The position numbers were made by a program, and so were the translations under genes. From Pseudohoeflea sp964511625 (GTDB taxonomy: Bacteria > Pseudomonadota > Alphaproteobacteria > Rhizobiales > Rhizobiaceae), in NCBI GenBank assembly GCA_964511625.1, contig CAZEJG010000002.1:62001-126000 (forward strand): a stretch of 64,000 bases of DNA. Reading direction: 5' to 3'. Below are positions 1 to 8,693 of the stretch, in pieces (position 1 is the first letter of the stretch; each line of letters opens with the position of its first letter). The notes under the pieces are model-generated. The model did not search any database, was not told the origin of the DNA, and saw nothing but the letters and a program-made list of their open reading frames with translations.

Positions 1-298
1 TCTGGTCGAGTAGGGCGGCGAGAACGAAACCGATGACCAGCGAGAAGATCACCGAGAGAACGCCATAGATGAGCAGGTTCTCGATCGAGATCAGCCAGCG
101 GTTGGTGTTCCACAGCCGCTCGTACTGGTCGAAGCCGACCCATTTCTCGCGGGGCAGCAGCTTCGAGTTGGTGAAGGAATAGACGATGGTCCAGATCGTC
201 CCGCCAAAGAAGACGACCATGGCGGTCAGGATCATCGGTACGGATGCGATCTTCGCATTCAGATTGCGGAACACCTGGTTCGGACGTGTGGACGACAT
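1..298 (-). CDS. Sugar ABC transporter permease (MalF type), N-terminal part
   Basis: This is the first 99 codons of a CUT1-family inner-membrane permease that runs off the left edge of the window. The start is the ATG at 298. The product has a short cytoplasmic N-terminus, a hydrophobic segment at about residues 20-40 (SVPMILTAMVVFFGGTIWTI), a periplasmic stretch containing GFDQYERLW that is typical of MalF/UgpA-like permeases, and a second membrane segment near residues 75-95. It lies 83 bases downstream of the sugar-binding protein gene on the same strand, so the two probably form an operon that continues leftward with the second permease and ATPase. The sugar cannot be told from this fragment. 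Confidence 0.85.
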   Translation of the reverse strand, partial: MSSTRPNQVFRNLNAKIASVPMILTAMVVFFGGTIWTIVYSFTNSKLLPREKWVGFDQYERLWNTNRWLISIENLLIYGVLSVIFSLVIGFVLAALLDQ

Positions 299-381
299 CC
301 CGGGCCTCGTTTCCCGTGGTCAGCATTGCAGCGAGGGCCGCCGGAGGGATGACCTCCGGCGGCCGATGCGGGCCGATCAGG

Positions 382-1614
382 TCAGTCTGCGTTGGCGATC
401 AGCTCGGCGAAACGCTCCTGGGCGTCTTCCGGGGTGATGGACGTGTCGCTGAAGAACTCGGTGAACATGCCCTCGATCTGGGTGGCCGTGTCCGGGGTGA
501 TCAGCTGGTCGGCCGAGGCGATGATGTCGCCCTTTTCGAGGATGGCCAAGCCCTTCTTCATGCAGTCGTTCGCCGCATTGAGGTCGACGTCCTTGCGGAT
601 CGGCAGCGAACCCTTCTTGAGGTTGAAGGCGACCTGGGTCTTGGCGTCGAACATGACGGATGCCAGTTCTTCCTGAGCCGCGCTCTTCGCCTCGTCGTTG
701 AGGACGGGGAAGTAGAAGGCGTCGCCATTGGTGGTCAGAATTGCGTTGTCGCCGAGACCGGGAAGGCAGGTGTAGTCCTTGCCGGCCACTTCGCCGGCGA
801 CCTGGAACTCGCCCTGTGCCCAGTCACCCATGACCTGGCCACCAGCCTTGTCGGTGATGACCATGTTGGTGGCCTGGTTCCAGTCCTGGACGTTCGAACC
901 CTCGGACATTTCGCGGGCATCGGCCGCCGCCTTGAAGATCTTGGCGGCTTCTTCGCCGCGCGCGGCCTCGGCATCCTTGTCCTGGTAGATCTTGTTGTAG
1001 AGATCCTTGCCGCCGAGCGAGATCAGCAGCACGTCGAAGAGCCCGCGGCGCTGCCAGGCCTGGCCGCCGAGTGCGAGCGGCACCTTGCCGGCTTCGCGCA
1101 GCTTCGGCGCGGCCGCGACGAATTCCTCCCAGTTGGTCGGAACAGCGACGCCGACCTCCTCGAAGGCCTTGTTGGAGAGCCACAGCCACTGCCAGGAGTG
1201 GATGTTGACCGGCACGCAATAGATCTTGCCGTCGAGGGTACAGGATTCGAGCAGCGACGGCGCCGCGATGACGTCCTTCCAGTTTTCCTTCTCGGCGACG
1301 TCGGTGAGGTCGCGCATCAGGCCGGCCTCGACGAGTTCCTGGGCCTGGAGACCGTGGTTGAACTGGGTGGCGGCCATCGGGTCGCCGCCGGTGATGCGGC
1401 TGATCATGATCGGGCGGGCGGTGGAGCCGCCGCCGGCGATGGCGCCGTCGACCCACTTGTTGCCGGTGGCGTCGAAAGCCTTGGCCAGTTCGGCGACCGC
1501 GGCGGCTTCACCGCCGGAGGTCCACCAGTGGGTGACCTCGAGATCGGTCGCGTGAACGGCGGAGGCGGCGCACAACGCCGTCGTCGCCGCAAAAAGCATG
1601 CGGATGGATTTCAT
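382..1614 (-). CDS. Sugar ABC transporter substrate-binding protein (CUT1, family 1)
   Basis: This 410-residue periplasmic receptor delivers a sugar to the adjacent permease. I start it at the ATG at 1614, preceded by GAGGAAG, rather than at 1650, because the protein then opens with a proper Sec signal peptide (MKSIRMLFAATTALCAASAVHA). The mature part begins LEVTHWWTSGGEAAAV and has the INGG/WQWLWLSNK-like segments of glucose/mannose-type family 1 binding proteins (GtsA-like). The resemblance suggests an aldose substrate, but this is inferred from family likeness only. Transcription is divergent from a LacI regulator, with operator-like sequences between the two genes. Confidence 0.9.
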   Translation of the reverse strand: MKSIRMLFAATTALCAASAVHATDLEVTHWWTSGGEAAAVAELAKAFDATGNKWVDGAIAGGGSTARPIMISRITGGDPMAATQFNHGLQAQELVEAGLMRDLTDVAEKENWKDVIAAPSLLESCTLDGKIYCVPVNIHSWQWLWLSNKAFEEVGVAVPTNWEEFVAAAPKLREAGKVPLALGGQAWQRRGLFDVLLISLGGKDLYNKIYQDKDAEAARGEEAAKIFKAAADAREMSEGSNVQDWNQATNMVITDKAGGQVMGDWAQGEFQVAGEVAGKDYTCLPGLGDNAILTTNGDAFYFPVLNDEAKSAAQEELASVMFDAKTQVAFNLKKGSLPIRKDVDLNAANDCMKKGLAILEKGDIIASADQLITPDTATQIEGMFTEFFSDTSITPEDAQERFAELIANAD

Positions 1615-1674
1615 GTCTTCCTCCCTGTTCGAATTCCAAGGCGCTCCCACGCCGGTTGCGGAAATCGTGAATTC

Positions 1675-1687
1675 AATCGTTTACATT
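1675..1687. promoter_or_regulatory. Operator-like half palindrome (LacI type) near the ABC operon start
   Basis: The sequence AATCGTTTACATT repeats, in inverse orientation, the core of the better palindrome at 1718-1731 and keeps the central CG typical of LacI-family sites. It lies 61 bases upstream of the sugar-binding protein start. Reading it as a second operator is an inference. Confidence 0.4.
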
Positions 1688-1717
1688 GGTTTCCTCTTCC
1701 CAATTCGTGATATTCAC

Positions 1718-1731
1718 TGTAAACGATTACA
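1718..1731. promoter_or_regulatory. LacI-family operator
   Basis: TGTAAACGATTACA has perfect five-base half sites (TGTAA/TTACA) around a central CG, the standard architecture for LacI/GalR regulators. It sits between the divergent ABC transporter and LacI genes, 66 bases before the regulator start, so autoregulation and repression of the transporter are likely. Confidence 0.65.
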
Positions 1732-1796
1732 TACATCATTTGCGTGAATGGGTCACATGTCAACCCGCCTTTCGTGCAATTTGTATGATTATTGGG

Positions 1797-2855
1797 ATGG
1801 GGATAATTCGGGTGCAGAAGGCAACGAGAATACAGGATGTTGCCCGCGCCGCAGGGGTGTCGACGGCGACCGTAAGTCGGGCCTTAAGCAGTCCGGACCT
1901 CTTGAGCGACGCGACCCGAAAGCTGGTTCTGGAGGCGATCCGGACGACCGGCTACCGCGCCAACAAGGCGGCGCGGACCCTGAGGACCCAGAAGGCCGGC
2001 GCCGTGCTGGTGCTGGTCCCCAATCTGGGCAATCCGTTCTTCTCGAAGATTCTCGCTAGCCTCTCGGACGTGTTCATGGGCACCGACTACTCGGTGCTGA
2101 TCGCCGATACAGAGGAGCACCCGCCGTCGGACCGCAACCTGATCGATTATTTCCGCGATTCCCGCATCGACGGCATGATTTCGCTCGACGGCGCGCTGAC
2201 GCGTCAGGAGATGCGCGATTTCCACGAACATGGCGTGGCCGACCGGATCGTCTTCGCCTGCGAGTGGGTCAGCGATCCCGCCGTGCCGTCGGTGAGAAGC
2301 GACATCATCAAGGGTGCGCGTGTCGCGGTGCGACACCTGCACGGGTTGGGTCACAGGAAGATTGCCCATGTGGTCGGACCGGAGGACAACGTACTTTCGC
2401 ACGCACGCCGTCAGGGTGCTCTCGAGGCTTTTTCGCAGCTGGGGCTTCCGATGGAGTCGCGGTGGATGATCCGCGGCGATTTCTCGCTCGAATGCGGGCG
2501 TGCCGCGGCGAGGCAGATCCTGGCCATGGACGACCGCCCGACGGCGGTCTGCTGCTCTTCCGATCAGGTGGCCTTCGGTCTTGTCTCGACGCTGACGGCG
2601 GAGGGCGTGAAGGTGCCTGATGACATATCGGTGGTCGGCTTCGACGATATCGAACTGTCGGAGTATTACGTGCCGGCCCTGACGACCGTCAGGCAGAACC
2701 GCGCCGCCCTCGGTGAGCGCGCCGCCACACTTCTCATGGAGCGACTTTCACCAGCTTCCGCCGATACCGATCCGAAGAAGACGTCGGCCGGCGCGCTGGT
2801 CATGGTCGATGTTGAACTGGTCGCAAGGGCGAGCACCGCTCCGCCGAGAGCGTAA
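1797..2855 (+). CDS. LacI/GalR-family transcriptional regulator
   Basis: This is a roughly 352-residue sugar-responsive regulator. The N-terminal helix-turn-helix reads ATRIQDVARAAGVSTATVSR, followed by the hinge helix (KAARTLRTQKA) and a periplasmic-binding-protein-like effector domain. The C-terminal signature VPDDISVVGFDDIELSEY is typical of the family. I use the ATG at 1797. The GTG at 1812, spaced well behind GGGG, is an equally possible start because the HTH begins only a few residues later; the longer reading from 1686 would add about 37 residues foreign to the family. It is divergent from the sugar ABC operon, which it presumably controls. Confidence 0.88.
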   Translation: MGIIRVQKATRIQDVARAAGVSTATVSRALSSPDLLSDATRKLVLEAIRTTGYRANKAARTLRTQKAGAVLVLVPNLGNPFFSKILASLSDVFMGTDYSVLIADTEEHPPSDRNLIDYFRDSRIDGMISLDGALTRQEMRDFHEHGVADRIVFACEWVSDPAVPSVRSDIIKGARVAVRHLHGLGHRKIAHVVGPEDNVLSHARRQGALEAFSQLGLPMESRWMIRGDFSLECGRAAARQILAMDDRPTAVCCSSDQVAFGLVSTLTAEGVKVPDDISVVGFDDIELSEYYVPALTTVRQNRAALGERAATLLMERLSPASADTDPKKTSAGALVMVDVELVARASTAPPRA

Positions 2856-2916
2856 GCAAGCTCTTACTCAATCGAGCAGAGAACCGCAGTCCGTTGCCGA
2901 TGATCGCGAGGCGAGG

Positions 2917-3738
2917 TCAGCCGACGAAGGCGCGCTCGATGACGAATTCGGCCGGCTTGTTGTTGGCGCCTTCGGTGAGGCCTCGGCTCTCGGCGATCGC
3001 CTTGAGCTCCTTGGTCATCTCGATGGACCCGCAGATCATGATGCGATCGACCGCCGGATCGAAGGGCTCGACGCCGAGATCCGCAAACAGCGAGCCGTCG
3101 GCGATCTTCGCGGTGATACGGCCCATCCGCTCGTAGGGCTCGCGGGTCGTCGTCGCATAATGCGTGAAGTGATCCTTGGCGAATTCGCCGATCAGCGGAT
3201 CGGATACGACGTTCTCGGCGAGTTCGAGCCCGTAGGCAAGTTCACCGACATCTCGGCAGGTGTGGGTCAGGATCACCTGATCGAATTTCTCGTAGGTTTC
3301 CGGATCGCGTGCGAGGCTCGCGAATGGCGCGATTCCGGTTCCGGTCGACAGCATCCAGAGCCGGCGGCCCGGTGTCAGCGCGTCCAGCACCAGCGTGCCG
3401 GTGGACTTCTGCCGCAGAAGCAGCGTGTCGCCCGGCTGGATCTTCTGCAGGTGCTGGGTCAGCGGGCCGTTTTCCACCTTGATCGAGAAGAACTCGAGTT
3501 CCTCGTCCCAAGAGGGGCTGGCAATCGAATAGGCGCGGTAGACCGGCTTTTCGGCATTCGGCAGGCCGATCATGGCGAATTCGCCGGAGCGGAAGCGGAA
3601 GGATTGCGGCCGGGTGGTGCGGAACGAGAAGAGACGGTCGGTATAGTGCCGGACAGACAGGATCGTCTCGGCATATACGCCTACGGGAATCGGAAACTCC
3701 GGTTCGTCCGCGCGGACCGTGGAAACCTGTATGTTCAT
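2917..3738 (-). CDS. fpr: Ferredoxin-NADP(+) reductase
   Basis: This 273-residue FAD enzyme exchanges electrons between NADPH and ferredoxin or flavodoxin in the cytoplasm. The FAD-binding motif RAYSIASP, the pyridine-nucleotide motif STGTGIAPF, the CGS segment (MICGSIEMT) and the C-terminal ERAFVG are all present and correctly ordered. The start at the ATG at 3738 (MNIQVSTVRADE) gives the usual family length; the upstream extension to 3888 is rich in Arg and Cys and looks non-coding. It is a single-gene unit convergent with the LacI gene. In rhizobia and pseudomonads such enzymes are linked to oxidative stress and iron-sulfur supply; no specific regulator site was recognised. Confidence 0.92.
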   Translation of the reverse strand: MNIQVSTVRADEPEFPIPVGVYAETILSVRHYTDRLFSFRTTRPQSFRFRSGEFAMIGLPNAEKPVYRAYSIASPSWDEELEFFSIKVENGPLTQHLQKIQPGDTLLLRQKSTGTLVLDALTPGRRLWMLSTGTGIAPFASLARDPETYEKFDQVILTHTCRDVGELAYGLELAENVVSDPLIGEFAKDHFTHYATTTREPYERMGRITAKIADGSLFADLGVEPFDPAVDRIMICGSIEMTKELKAIAESRGLTEGANNKPAEFVIERAFVG

Positions 3739-4065
3739 TCTCAACTCATCCCTGGATGCCGCCCGGATGCGGGCGCGTGTCCGTTCCGTCACCGGGATGT
3801 GCCCGGCGTCATTTCGTACCGACCATGCTGCCAGATAGGCGGATGTGATCTCCGCGCGGCCTCGATAGCGGCTTTCGCACCTGCACACAAGACATCAGCC
3901 GGTCTCGGCCACCGCTCCACGTCTTGCCCGAAATGCTGGCGGATGATGCGGCGAAAGCAGCTCCGGAAACAGAAATCCTATTCTCCGGACGGCATTTTCT
4001 TTGAATTTTCAGTCCGGAGAAGCGCCATCCCGCGCGCGGCCCGACCTCAAAAGTCCGACCGGCGA
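3739..4065. other. Intergenic region with a 10-bp inverted repeat
   Basis: No convincing gene lies here; an 86-codon minus-strand reading frame has no recognisable features. The notable element is a perfect inverted repeat, TTCTCCGGAC at 3981-3990 and GTCCGGAGAA at 4012-4021, separated by 21 AT-rich bases. It could be a transcript-end hairpin for the hydrolase gene or a binding site upstream of fpr, but neither side has a T-run. Confidence 0.5.
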
Positions 4066-4902
4066 TCAAGCGGTGTCGGTGATCAGCCTGACGAGGATGG
4101 CTGCTGCCTCGCTTCCTGGTACGCCGAGATCGCGGACGCTCGACATGTGGTTGGCGCCGTCAATATCTATACGCCTTGCGGAAAGGCCCTGATCTCTCAG
4201 CCGCGCGGCAAAGGCATCGGCCTGGAGATGGAACGGCGCTGTCTCGTAACCGCCGACGGCGACAATCACCCGGGTCGCCGGATCGTGACGACGGGTCAGT
4301 GGCGAGAAGCTTGCGACTTCCCGATCGGTAAAGTTGACCTCGTTCTGCAGGAAGGAGTCGCGCAACGGTTCCAGATCGTAGAGGCCGCCGAGCAGAAGCG
4401 CCGCTCGTACGGACGGACCGGATGAAGGTTCGTTGAACAGAAAGGTCGCGAGATGGGCGCCGGCGGAGTGACCGCTGACGGTGATGCGCTCCGGATCGCC
4501 GCCATGGGCGGCGATGTTGCTGGCCACCCAGTCCCGGGCGCGGCGCATCTGGTCGACGATCGTGCTCATGCGCACCAGCGGCATCAGTGCATAGTCGACG
4601 ATGACGGCGATGGCGCCCGCGGCCGTCACGGTGTCGGCGACATAGGAATAGTCGCGCTTGGAGAACATCCGCCAGTAGCCGCCATGGATGAAGATATGCA
4701 CCGGCAGCGGGCCTTTCGCGGCATCGGGAAAAAAGATGTCGAGCTTCTCGTTGGGCCCGTCGCCATAGGGCACGCCAGCCTTCATCGGCAATCGCTTCCG
4801 CGTCGCGTCACTGCGATCGATAATCTCGCCGACGATCGCGTCGAACCGGGCGACGTGATCGCGAATGCGGAAGGGGTCGGATGTCATCAGAACGGTCCCC
4901 AT
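4066..4902 (-). CDS. Alpha/beta hydrolase (esterase/kynurenine-formamidase-like)
   Basis: This 278-residue serine hydrolase has the oxyanion motif HGGYW at about 73-77 and the nucleophile elbow GHSAGA with Ser146. An Asp in the late half and the His of DGANHMSS complete a plausible triad. The HGGYW form is shared by carboxylesterases and kynurenine formamidase-like enzymes. Its ATG overlaps the stop of the upstream aldehyde dehydrogenase by one base (TGATG), so it is the last gene of the operon starting near 8675. An in-frame ATG at 4887 is an alternative start. In this context it may open a lactone or cleave an ester to release a hydroxy acid for the other enzymes; this is inference. Confidence 0.85.
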   Translation of the reverse strand: MGTVLMTSDPFRIRDHVARFDAIVGEIIDRSDATRKRLPMKAGVPYGDGPNEKLDIFFPDAAKGPLPVHIFIHGGYWRMFSKRDYSYVADTVTAAGAIAVIVDYALMPLVRMSTIVDQMRRARDWVASNIAAHGGDPERITVSGHSAGAHLATFLFNEPSSGPSVRAALLLGGLYDLEPLRDSFLQNEVNFTDREVASFSPLTRRHDPATRVIVAVGGYETAPFHLQADAFAARLRDQGLSARRIDIDGANHMSSVRDLGVPGSEAAAILVRLITDTA

Positions 4903-6386
4903 CAGATGCTCGTGGCGATGTATTTGGCTTCCATGAATTCGGAGATGCCGTGGTGCTGTCCGCCCTCGCGACCGAGACCGCTCTGCTTCATGCCGCCGAA
5001 AGGGGCGGCCGGATCCGAAACAAGCCCGCGGTTGAGCGCGATCATGCCGGCGTCGATCCGCGAGGAGACACGCATGCCGCGCGCTAGATCCTTCGTGAAG
5101 ACATAGGCGGCGAGACCGTATTCGGTGGCGTTGGCGGCCTTGACGACCTCCTCCTCCGTCTCAAAACGGGAGAGCGGAGCGACGGGGCCGAAAATCTCCT
5201 CATGTGCCATATCGGCCTCGGGGTCGACATCGGCGAGCACCGTCGGCGGGTAGAAGAAGCCGGTGCCTGAGGAGGCCGCGCCGCCGCACAGGACCCTGGC
5301 GCCCCGCGATTTGGCGTCCTCGACAAGGCGGTCGATCTTTTCGACCGCCTTGCGGGTGATCATCGGTCCGCATTCGGTCGCGTCCTCCACACCGGCTCCC
5401 ACCTTGAGGGCGGCCATGCGCTCGGTCAGGCCCTTCGCGAAGGCGTCATGGATGCCGGACTGGACGTAGATGCGGTTGGCCGCCGTGCAGGCCTCGCCGG
5501 CATTGCGCATCTTGGCGACCATGGCGCCGTCGAGTGCCGCGTCTAGATCGGCGTCGTCGAAAATCACGAAGGGCGCGTTGCCGCCGAGCTCCATCGAGCA
5601 GGAAATGACGTGTTTCGCGGCCTCGGCGAGCAGCGTGCGGCCGACGCCGGTGGAACCGGTGAAGGAGAGCTTTCGCACGCGCGGATCGGCGAGCATGGCC
5701 GAGGTCAAGGGGCCCGGACTGGTCGTGGTGATGACGTTGACGACGCCGGGCGGAACGCCGGCTTCCTCGTAGATCGATGCCAGCGCATAGGCCGTCAACG
5801 GGGTCTCCGTGGCCGGCTTGAGGATCACCGTGCAGCCGGCGGCCAGCGCCGGACCGATTTTCCTCGTGGCCATTGCTGCCGGGAAATTCCACGGCGTGAT
5901 CAGCACGCAGATGCCGATCGGCTGATAGTCGACGATGATGCGATTGGTGCCTGACGGTGCGGTGCCGAATTCGCCGGTGATGCGGACGGCTTCCTCGGCG
6001 TTCCAGCGGAAGAATTCGGCGGCGTAGGCGACCTCGCCGCGGGCATCGCGCAGCGCCTTGCCGTTCTCGACCGAGATCAGCCGGGCGAGCATGTCCTGCC
6101 GCTCGATCATCAGTTCGAAACAGCGGCGCAGGATTTCCGAGCGCTTGCGCGGCGGCGTGGTCCGCCATCCCTCGGCAGCTGCGGCGGCGGCTTCGACCGC
6201 TGCGTTGGCGTCGTCGAGCGTGGCATCGGGCACGGATGCAACGACAGTCTCGGTGGACGGGTCGACGACCTCGACCGAAGTGCCGCCGGAAGCGGGGCGC
6301 CATTCGCCGCCGATATAGAGGCCCTTGGAGAACGCCTCGAAATCGAGGTCAGCGCGGGCGGAGGGAGTGGTCTGGTGCAGGGTCAT
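4902..6386 (-). CDS. NAD(P)-dependent aldehyde dehydrogenase, succinate-semialdehyde dehydrogenase-like
   Basis: This 494-residue enzyme of the GabD branch oxidises a semialdehyde to the acid. All catalytic features are visible: TPWNFP with Asn167, the FTGST cofactor loop near 242-246, MELGGNAPF with general base Glu266, and NAGEACTAANR with nucleophile Cys300. The length and the GKALRDARGEV segment fit succinate-semialdehyde dehydrogenase. The gene follows the iron alcohol dehydrogenase by 25 bases and overlaps the hydrolase. Together with those genes it could convert gamma-hydroxybutyrate through succinic semialdehyde to succinate. The substrate is inferred from subfamily and context. Confidence 0.9.
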   Translation of the reverse strand: MTLHQTTPSARADLDFEAFSKGLYIGGEWRPASGGTSVEVVDPSTETVVASVPDATLDDANAAVEAAAAAAEGWRTTPPRKRSEILRRCFELMIERQDMLARLISVENGKALRDARGEVAYAAEFFRWNAEEAVRITGEFGTAPSGTNRIIVDYQPIGICVLITPWNFPAAMATRKIGPALAAGCTVILKPATETPLTAYALASIYEEAGVPPGVVNVITTTSPGPLTSAMLADPRVRKLSFTGSTGVGRTLLAEAAKHVISCSMELGGNAPFVIFDDADLDAALDGAMVAKMRNAGEACTAANRIYVQSGIHDAFAKGLTERMAALKVGAGVEDATECGPMITRKAVEKIDRLVEDAKSRGARVLCGGAASSGTGFFYPPTVLADVDPEADMAHEEIFGPVAPLSRFETEEEVVKAANATEYGLAAYVFTKDLARGMRVSSRIDAGMIALNRGLVSDPAAPFGGMKQSGLGREGGQHHGISEFMEAKYIATSI

Positions 6387-6411
6387 GGGCGGGATTCCTC
6401 GAAACTTCAGG

Positions 6412-7638
6412 TCACATGGCGGCGGCGTTGCGGTCGCCGTCGAAGGCGGCCTGGACGAGCTGGCGCATGGCGGCGAGATCGAAGCCGCGGGGGTTGTTCT
6501 TGATCAGTCGGTCGATGCCGAGCGCCTGTTCGGCGGTCCAGTCGAGCTTGTCGGCGGCAAGGCCGAGCCCGGCCAGCGTGGGCGTGATGCCGATGGCGGC
6601 GAACAGTCGCGATATCTCGGCGATGGTCGCCTCGGCGGCGGCCGCCGTCTCGAGCCCGGCAAGGTCGAGGCCCATCGCCCCGCCCACCTCGGCGATCTCG
6701 GCGGCTGCGGATTTCGCGTTGTAGGTCATCACGTAGGGAAGCATCGCCGCCACGCCGAGGCCGTGCGGGGTGTGGGTGAGGGCGCCGGCGGGATATTGCA
6801 CGGCGTGCGCCGCCGCTGTCCCGGCGGTTCCGAACGCGCAGCCTGCCGCAAGCGCGCCCATCATGACGTCCGCCCGTGCATCCTCGTCGGCGCCCGGGCC
6901 GCAAGCTTTCTCAAGGCTGCGGCCGAGAAGCTTGATGGCGAGAAGCGCGAAGTGGTCCGACAGCGCGCTCTTGCCGATGAAGACATGCTTCTGGGGCAGG
7001 TCCGCGCTCGCCTCCTTGCGGATCGCCGTATAGGCCTCGATGGCGTGGGTGAGCGCGTCGGCGCCGGCGATCGCGGTGAGCCCGCGCGGACAGGTCATCG
7101 TCAGTTCCGGATCGCAGATTGCCACTTTCGAGATCAGATGCGGACTGGAAATGCCGACCTTGAGCGTCCGGTCGGGATCGGAGATGACAGCGACCGGCGT
7201 TACCTCGGAGCCGGTTCCGGCGGTCGTCGGGACCGAGATCAGCGGCAGGGTCGGGCCGGGCACCTTGAACTCGCCGTAGTAATCCTGCAGCGCGCCGCCA
7301 TGGCTCATCAAGAGCGCGGTGCATTTGGCGAAGTCGAGGCAGCTGCCGCCGCCGATGCCGATGATCATATCCGGCTTGAAGTCCCTGTTGGCCTCGACGC
7401 AGACGGCAACCGAATCCCGTGGGACGTCCGGTTCGACGCGATCGTGAACGCGCAGCGCGATCCCGGCGCCTTTGAGCGCCGATGTCATTTCGGCGAAGAC
7501 ATCGGTGCCGGCGAACCGCTCATCGGTGCAGATCAGCGCGCGCTTGCCGTATTTCGCGGCCACGGCGGGGAGGGCCTGGCGCTGGCCCTTGCCGAAGAGG
7601 ATCTCGGCGGGAAGTCGCAGGGCGGCAAAGAGGGTCAT
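6412..7638 (-). CDS. Iron-containing alcohol dehydrogenase (group III, gamma-hydroxybutyrate dehydrogenase-like)
   Basis: This 408-residue NAD-dependent dehydrogenase shows the dinucleotide motif GGGSCLDFAK, the segment PTTAGTGSEVTPVAV, the metal-binding GADALTHAIEAY region, and the late His motifs HAVQYP and THTPHGLGVA that supply iron ligands. Its start overlaps the preceding Ldh2-type gene by four bases (ATGA), implying translational coupling. Family members include AttL/BlcB, which oxidises gamma-hydroxybutyrate in Agrobacterium. The pairing with a succinate-semialdehyde-type dehydrogenase supports that reading, although other diol or hydroxyacid substrates are possible. Confidence 0.9.
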   Translation of the reverse strand: MTLFAALRLPAEILFGKGQRQALPAVAAKYGKRALICTDERFAGTDVFAEMTSALKGAGIALRVHDRVEPDVPRDSVAVCVEANRDFKPDMIIGIGGGSCLDFAKCTALLMSHGGALQDYYGEFKVPGPTLPLISVPTTAGTGSEVTPVAVISDPDRTLKVGISSPHLISKVAICDPELTMTCPRGLTAIAGADALTHAIEAYTAIRKEASADLPQKHVFIGKSALSDHFALLAIKLLGRSLEKACGPGADEDARADVMMGALAAGCAFGTAGTAAAHAVQYPAGALTHTPHGLGVAAMLPYVMTYNAKSAAAEIAEVGGAMGLDLAGLETAAAAEATIAEISRLFAAIGITPTLAGLGLAADKLDWTAEQALGIDRLIKNNPRGFDLAAMRQLVQAAFDGDRNAAAM

Positions 7639-8675
7639 CGGATGCGTCCTTCAATACGTGCGGAGTGTGACTGTGTGGACAGGGTCGTGAGTTCGGCCCA
7701 GAGCCTGTGGTCGATCTCGAAGCCATGCTGTCGCGATCCTTCGCGGCGCTCACCCGCGCCGTCGCCCGGAACCCTGACGGGACGATCGGGATCGGCAGGC
7801 GGCGAGGCGCGCATGGCGTCGAGATAGGCAGAGAGGCGAGCGGCCAAGTCAGGCGCGTTCAGCGGATCGACGAGGATCAGCACGTCCCCTTTGTTGCAGA
7901 CATGATCCGAATCGAGCGTGCCATGAACGTCGGGCGCGAGCGCCGAGCCGGCGAGGGCGGCGACGAGGAGTTCGATCGCGAGACCCAGCCCGTAACCCTT
8001 GGCGTCGCCGAAGGGAGCCAAGGAGCCGGACCGCGCCGCCGCGGCGTCGGTTGTGGCGCGGCCTTCGGCGTCGCGCGCCCAACCCTCGGGGATGGGTTTG
8101 CCGGTGGCGGCATGGTGGTGGATCTTGCCCATGGAAACGATGCTGGTGGCGAGGTCGAGCACCAGCGGTCGCCCGGCGGTCGGTACCGCGACGGCCAGCG
8201 GGTTGGTGCCGAGCATGGCGCGGGTGCCGCCATGGGGATGGACGAGCGCCTCGCTCGTCGACAGGGCGATGCCGATCGCCCCGCGCTCGGCGGCGCGTTC
8301 GACATAGAAGGCGAGCATGCCGAGGTGGTTGGAGTTGCGAATGGCCGCAAGTGCGATGCCCGTCGAAGCGCGGCGGGTGTCGAGCTGTTCGAGCGCGTTC
8401 ATCGCCACGACGGGGCCGAAGCCGCGGCCGCCGTCGACGTCGAGCACCGCGTCGGCACGCCAGCTGCACGTGCCGGCTGATTCCGGGTCGATCAATCCCT
8501 TCTCGGCGCGACGGAGCAGGCGCGGCAGCCGCTGCAGACCATGCGAGGGATGCCCCTTGAGTTCCGCATCGACGAGCACATGCGCCTGCAGAGCGGCGTG
8601 CCGGACGGGCGCTCCCCGCGCCGTCAGCAGCCCCTTGGTCAGGTCAAGTGCGTCCTCCTCCGCAATGCGCATCAT
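7635..8675 (-). CDS. Malate/L-lactate dehydrogenase family (Ldh2) oxidoreductase
   Basis: This roughly 346-residue NAD(P)-dependent enzyme has the Ldh2 signatures KGHPSHGLQRL, AAIRNSNHLGMLAFYVE, ALVHPHGGTRAMLGTNP and KGYGLGLAIELL. The family is unrelated to classical lactate dehydrogenases and acts on 2-hydroxy or cyclic imino acids (malate, ureidoglycolate, sulfolactate, piperideine carboxylate). The substrate here cannot be read from sequence. The start is one of GTG 8678, ATG 8675 or ATG 8672; the GGAG just upstream favours the later codons. It is the first gene of a four-gene operon. The C-terminal 40 residues are Arg- and Ser-rich and diverge from the family. Confidence 0.85.
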   Translation of the reverse strand: MMRIAEEDALDLTKGLLTARGAPVRHAALQAHVLVDAELKGHPSHGLQRLPRLLRRAEKGLIDPESAGTCSWRADAVLDVDGGRGFGPVVAMNALEQLDTRRASTGIALAAIRNSNHLGMLAFYVERAAERGAIGIALSTSEALVHPHGGTRAMLGTNPLAVAVPTAGRPLVLDLATSIVSMGKIHHHAATGKPIPEGWARDAEGRATTDAAAARSGSLAPFGDAKGYGLGLAIELLVAALAGSALAPDVHGTLDSDHVCNKGDVLILVDPLNAPDLAARLSAYLDAMRASPPADPDRPVRVPGDGAGERREGSRQHGFEIDHRLWAELTTLSTQSHSARIEGRIR

Positions 8676-8693
8676 CACTCCGATATTAAATCG

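Noticed and set aside
244..1710. A 488-codon plus-strand frame across the sugar-binding protein gene
   Set aside because: It is antisense to a clear periplasmic receptor with a signal peptide; long antisense frames are expected in GC-rich DNA.
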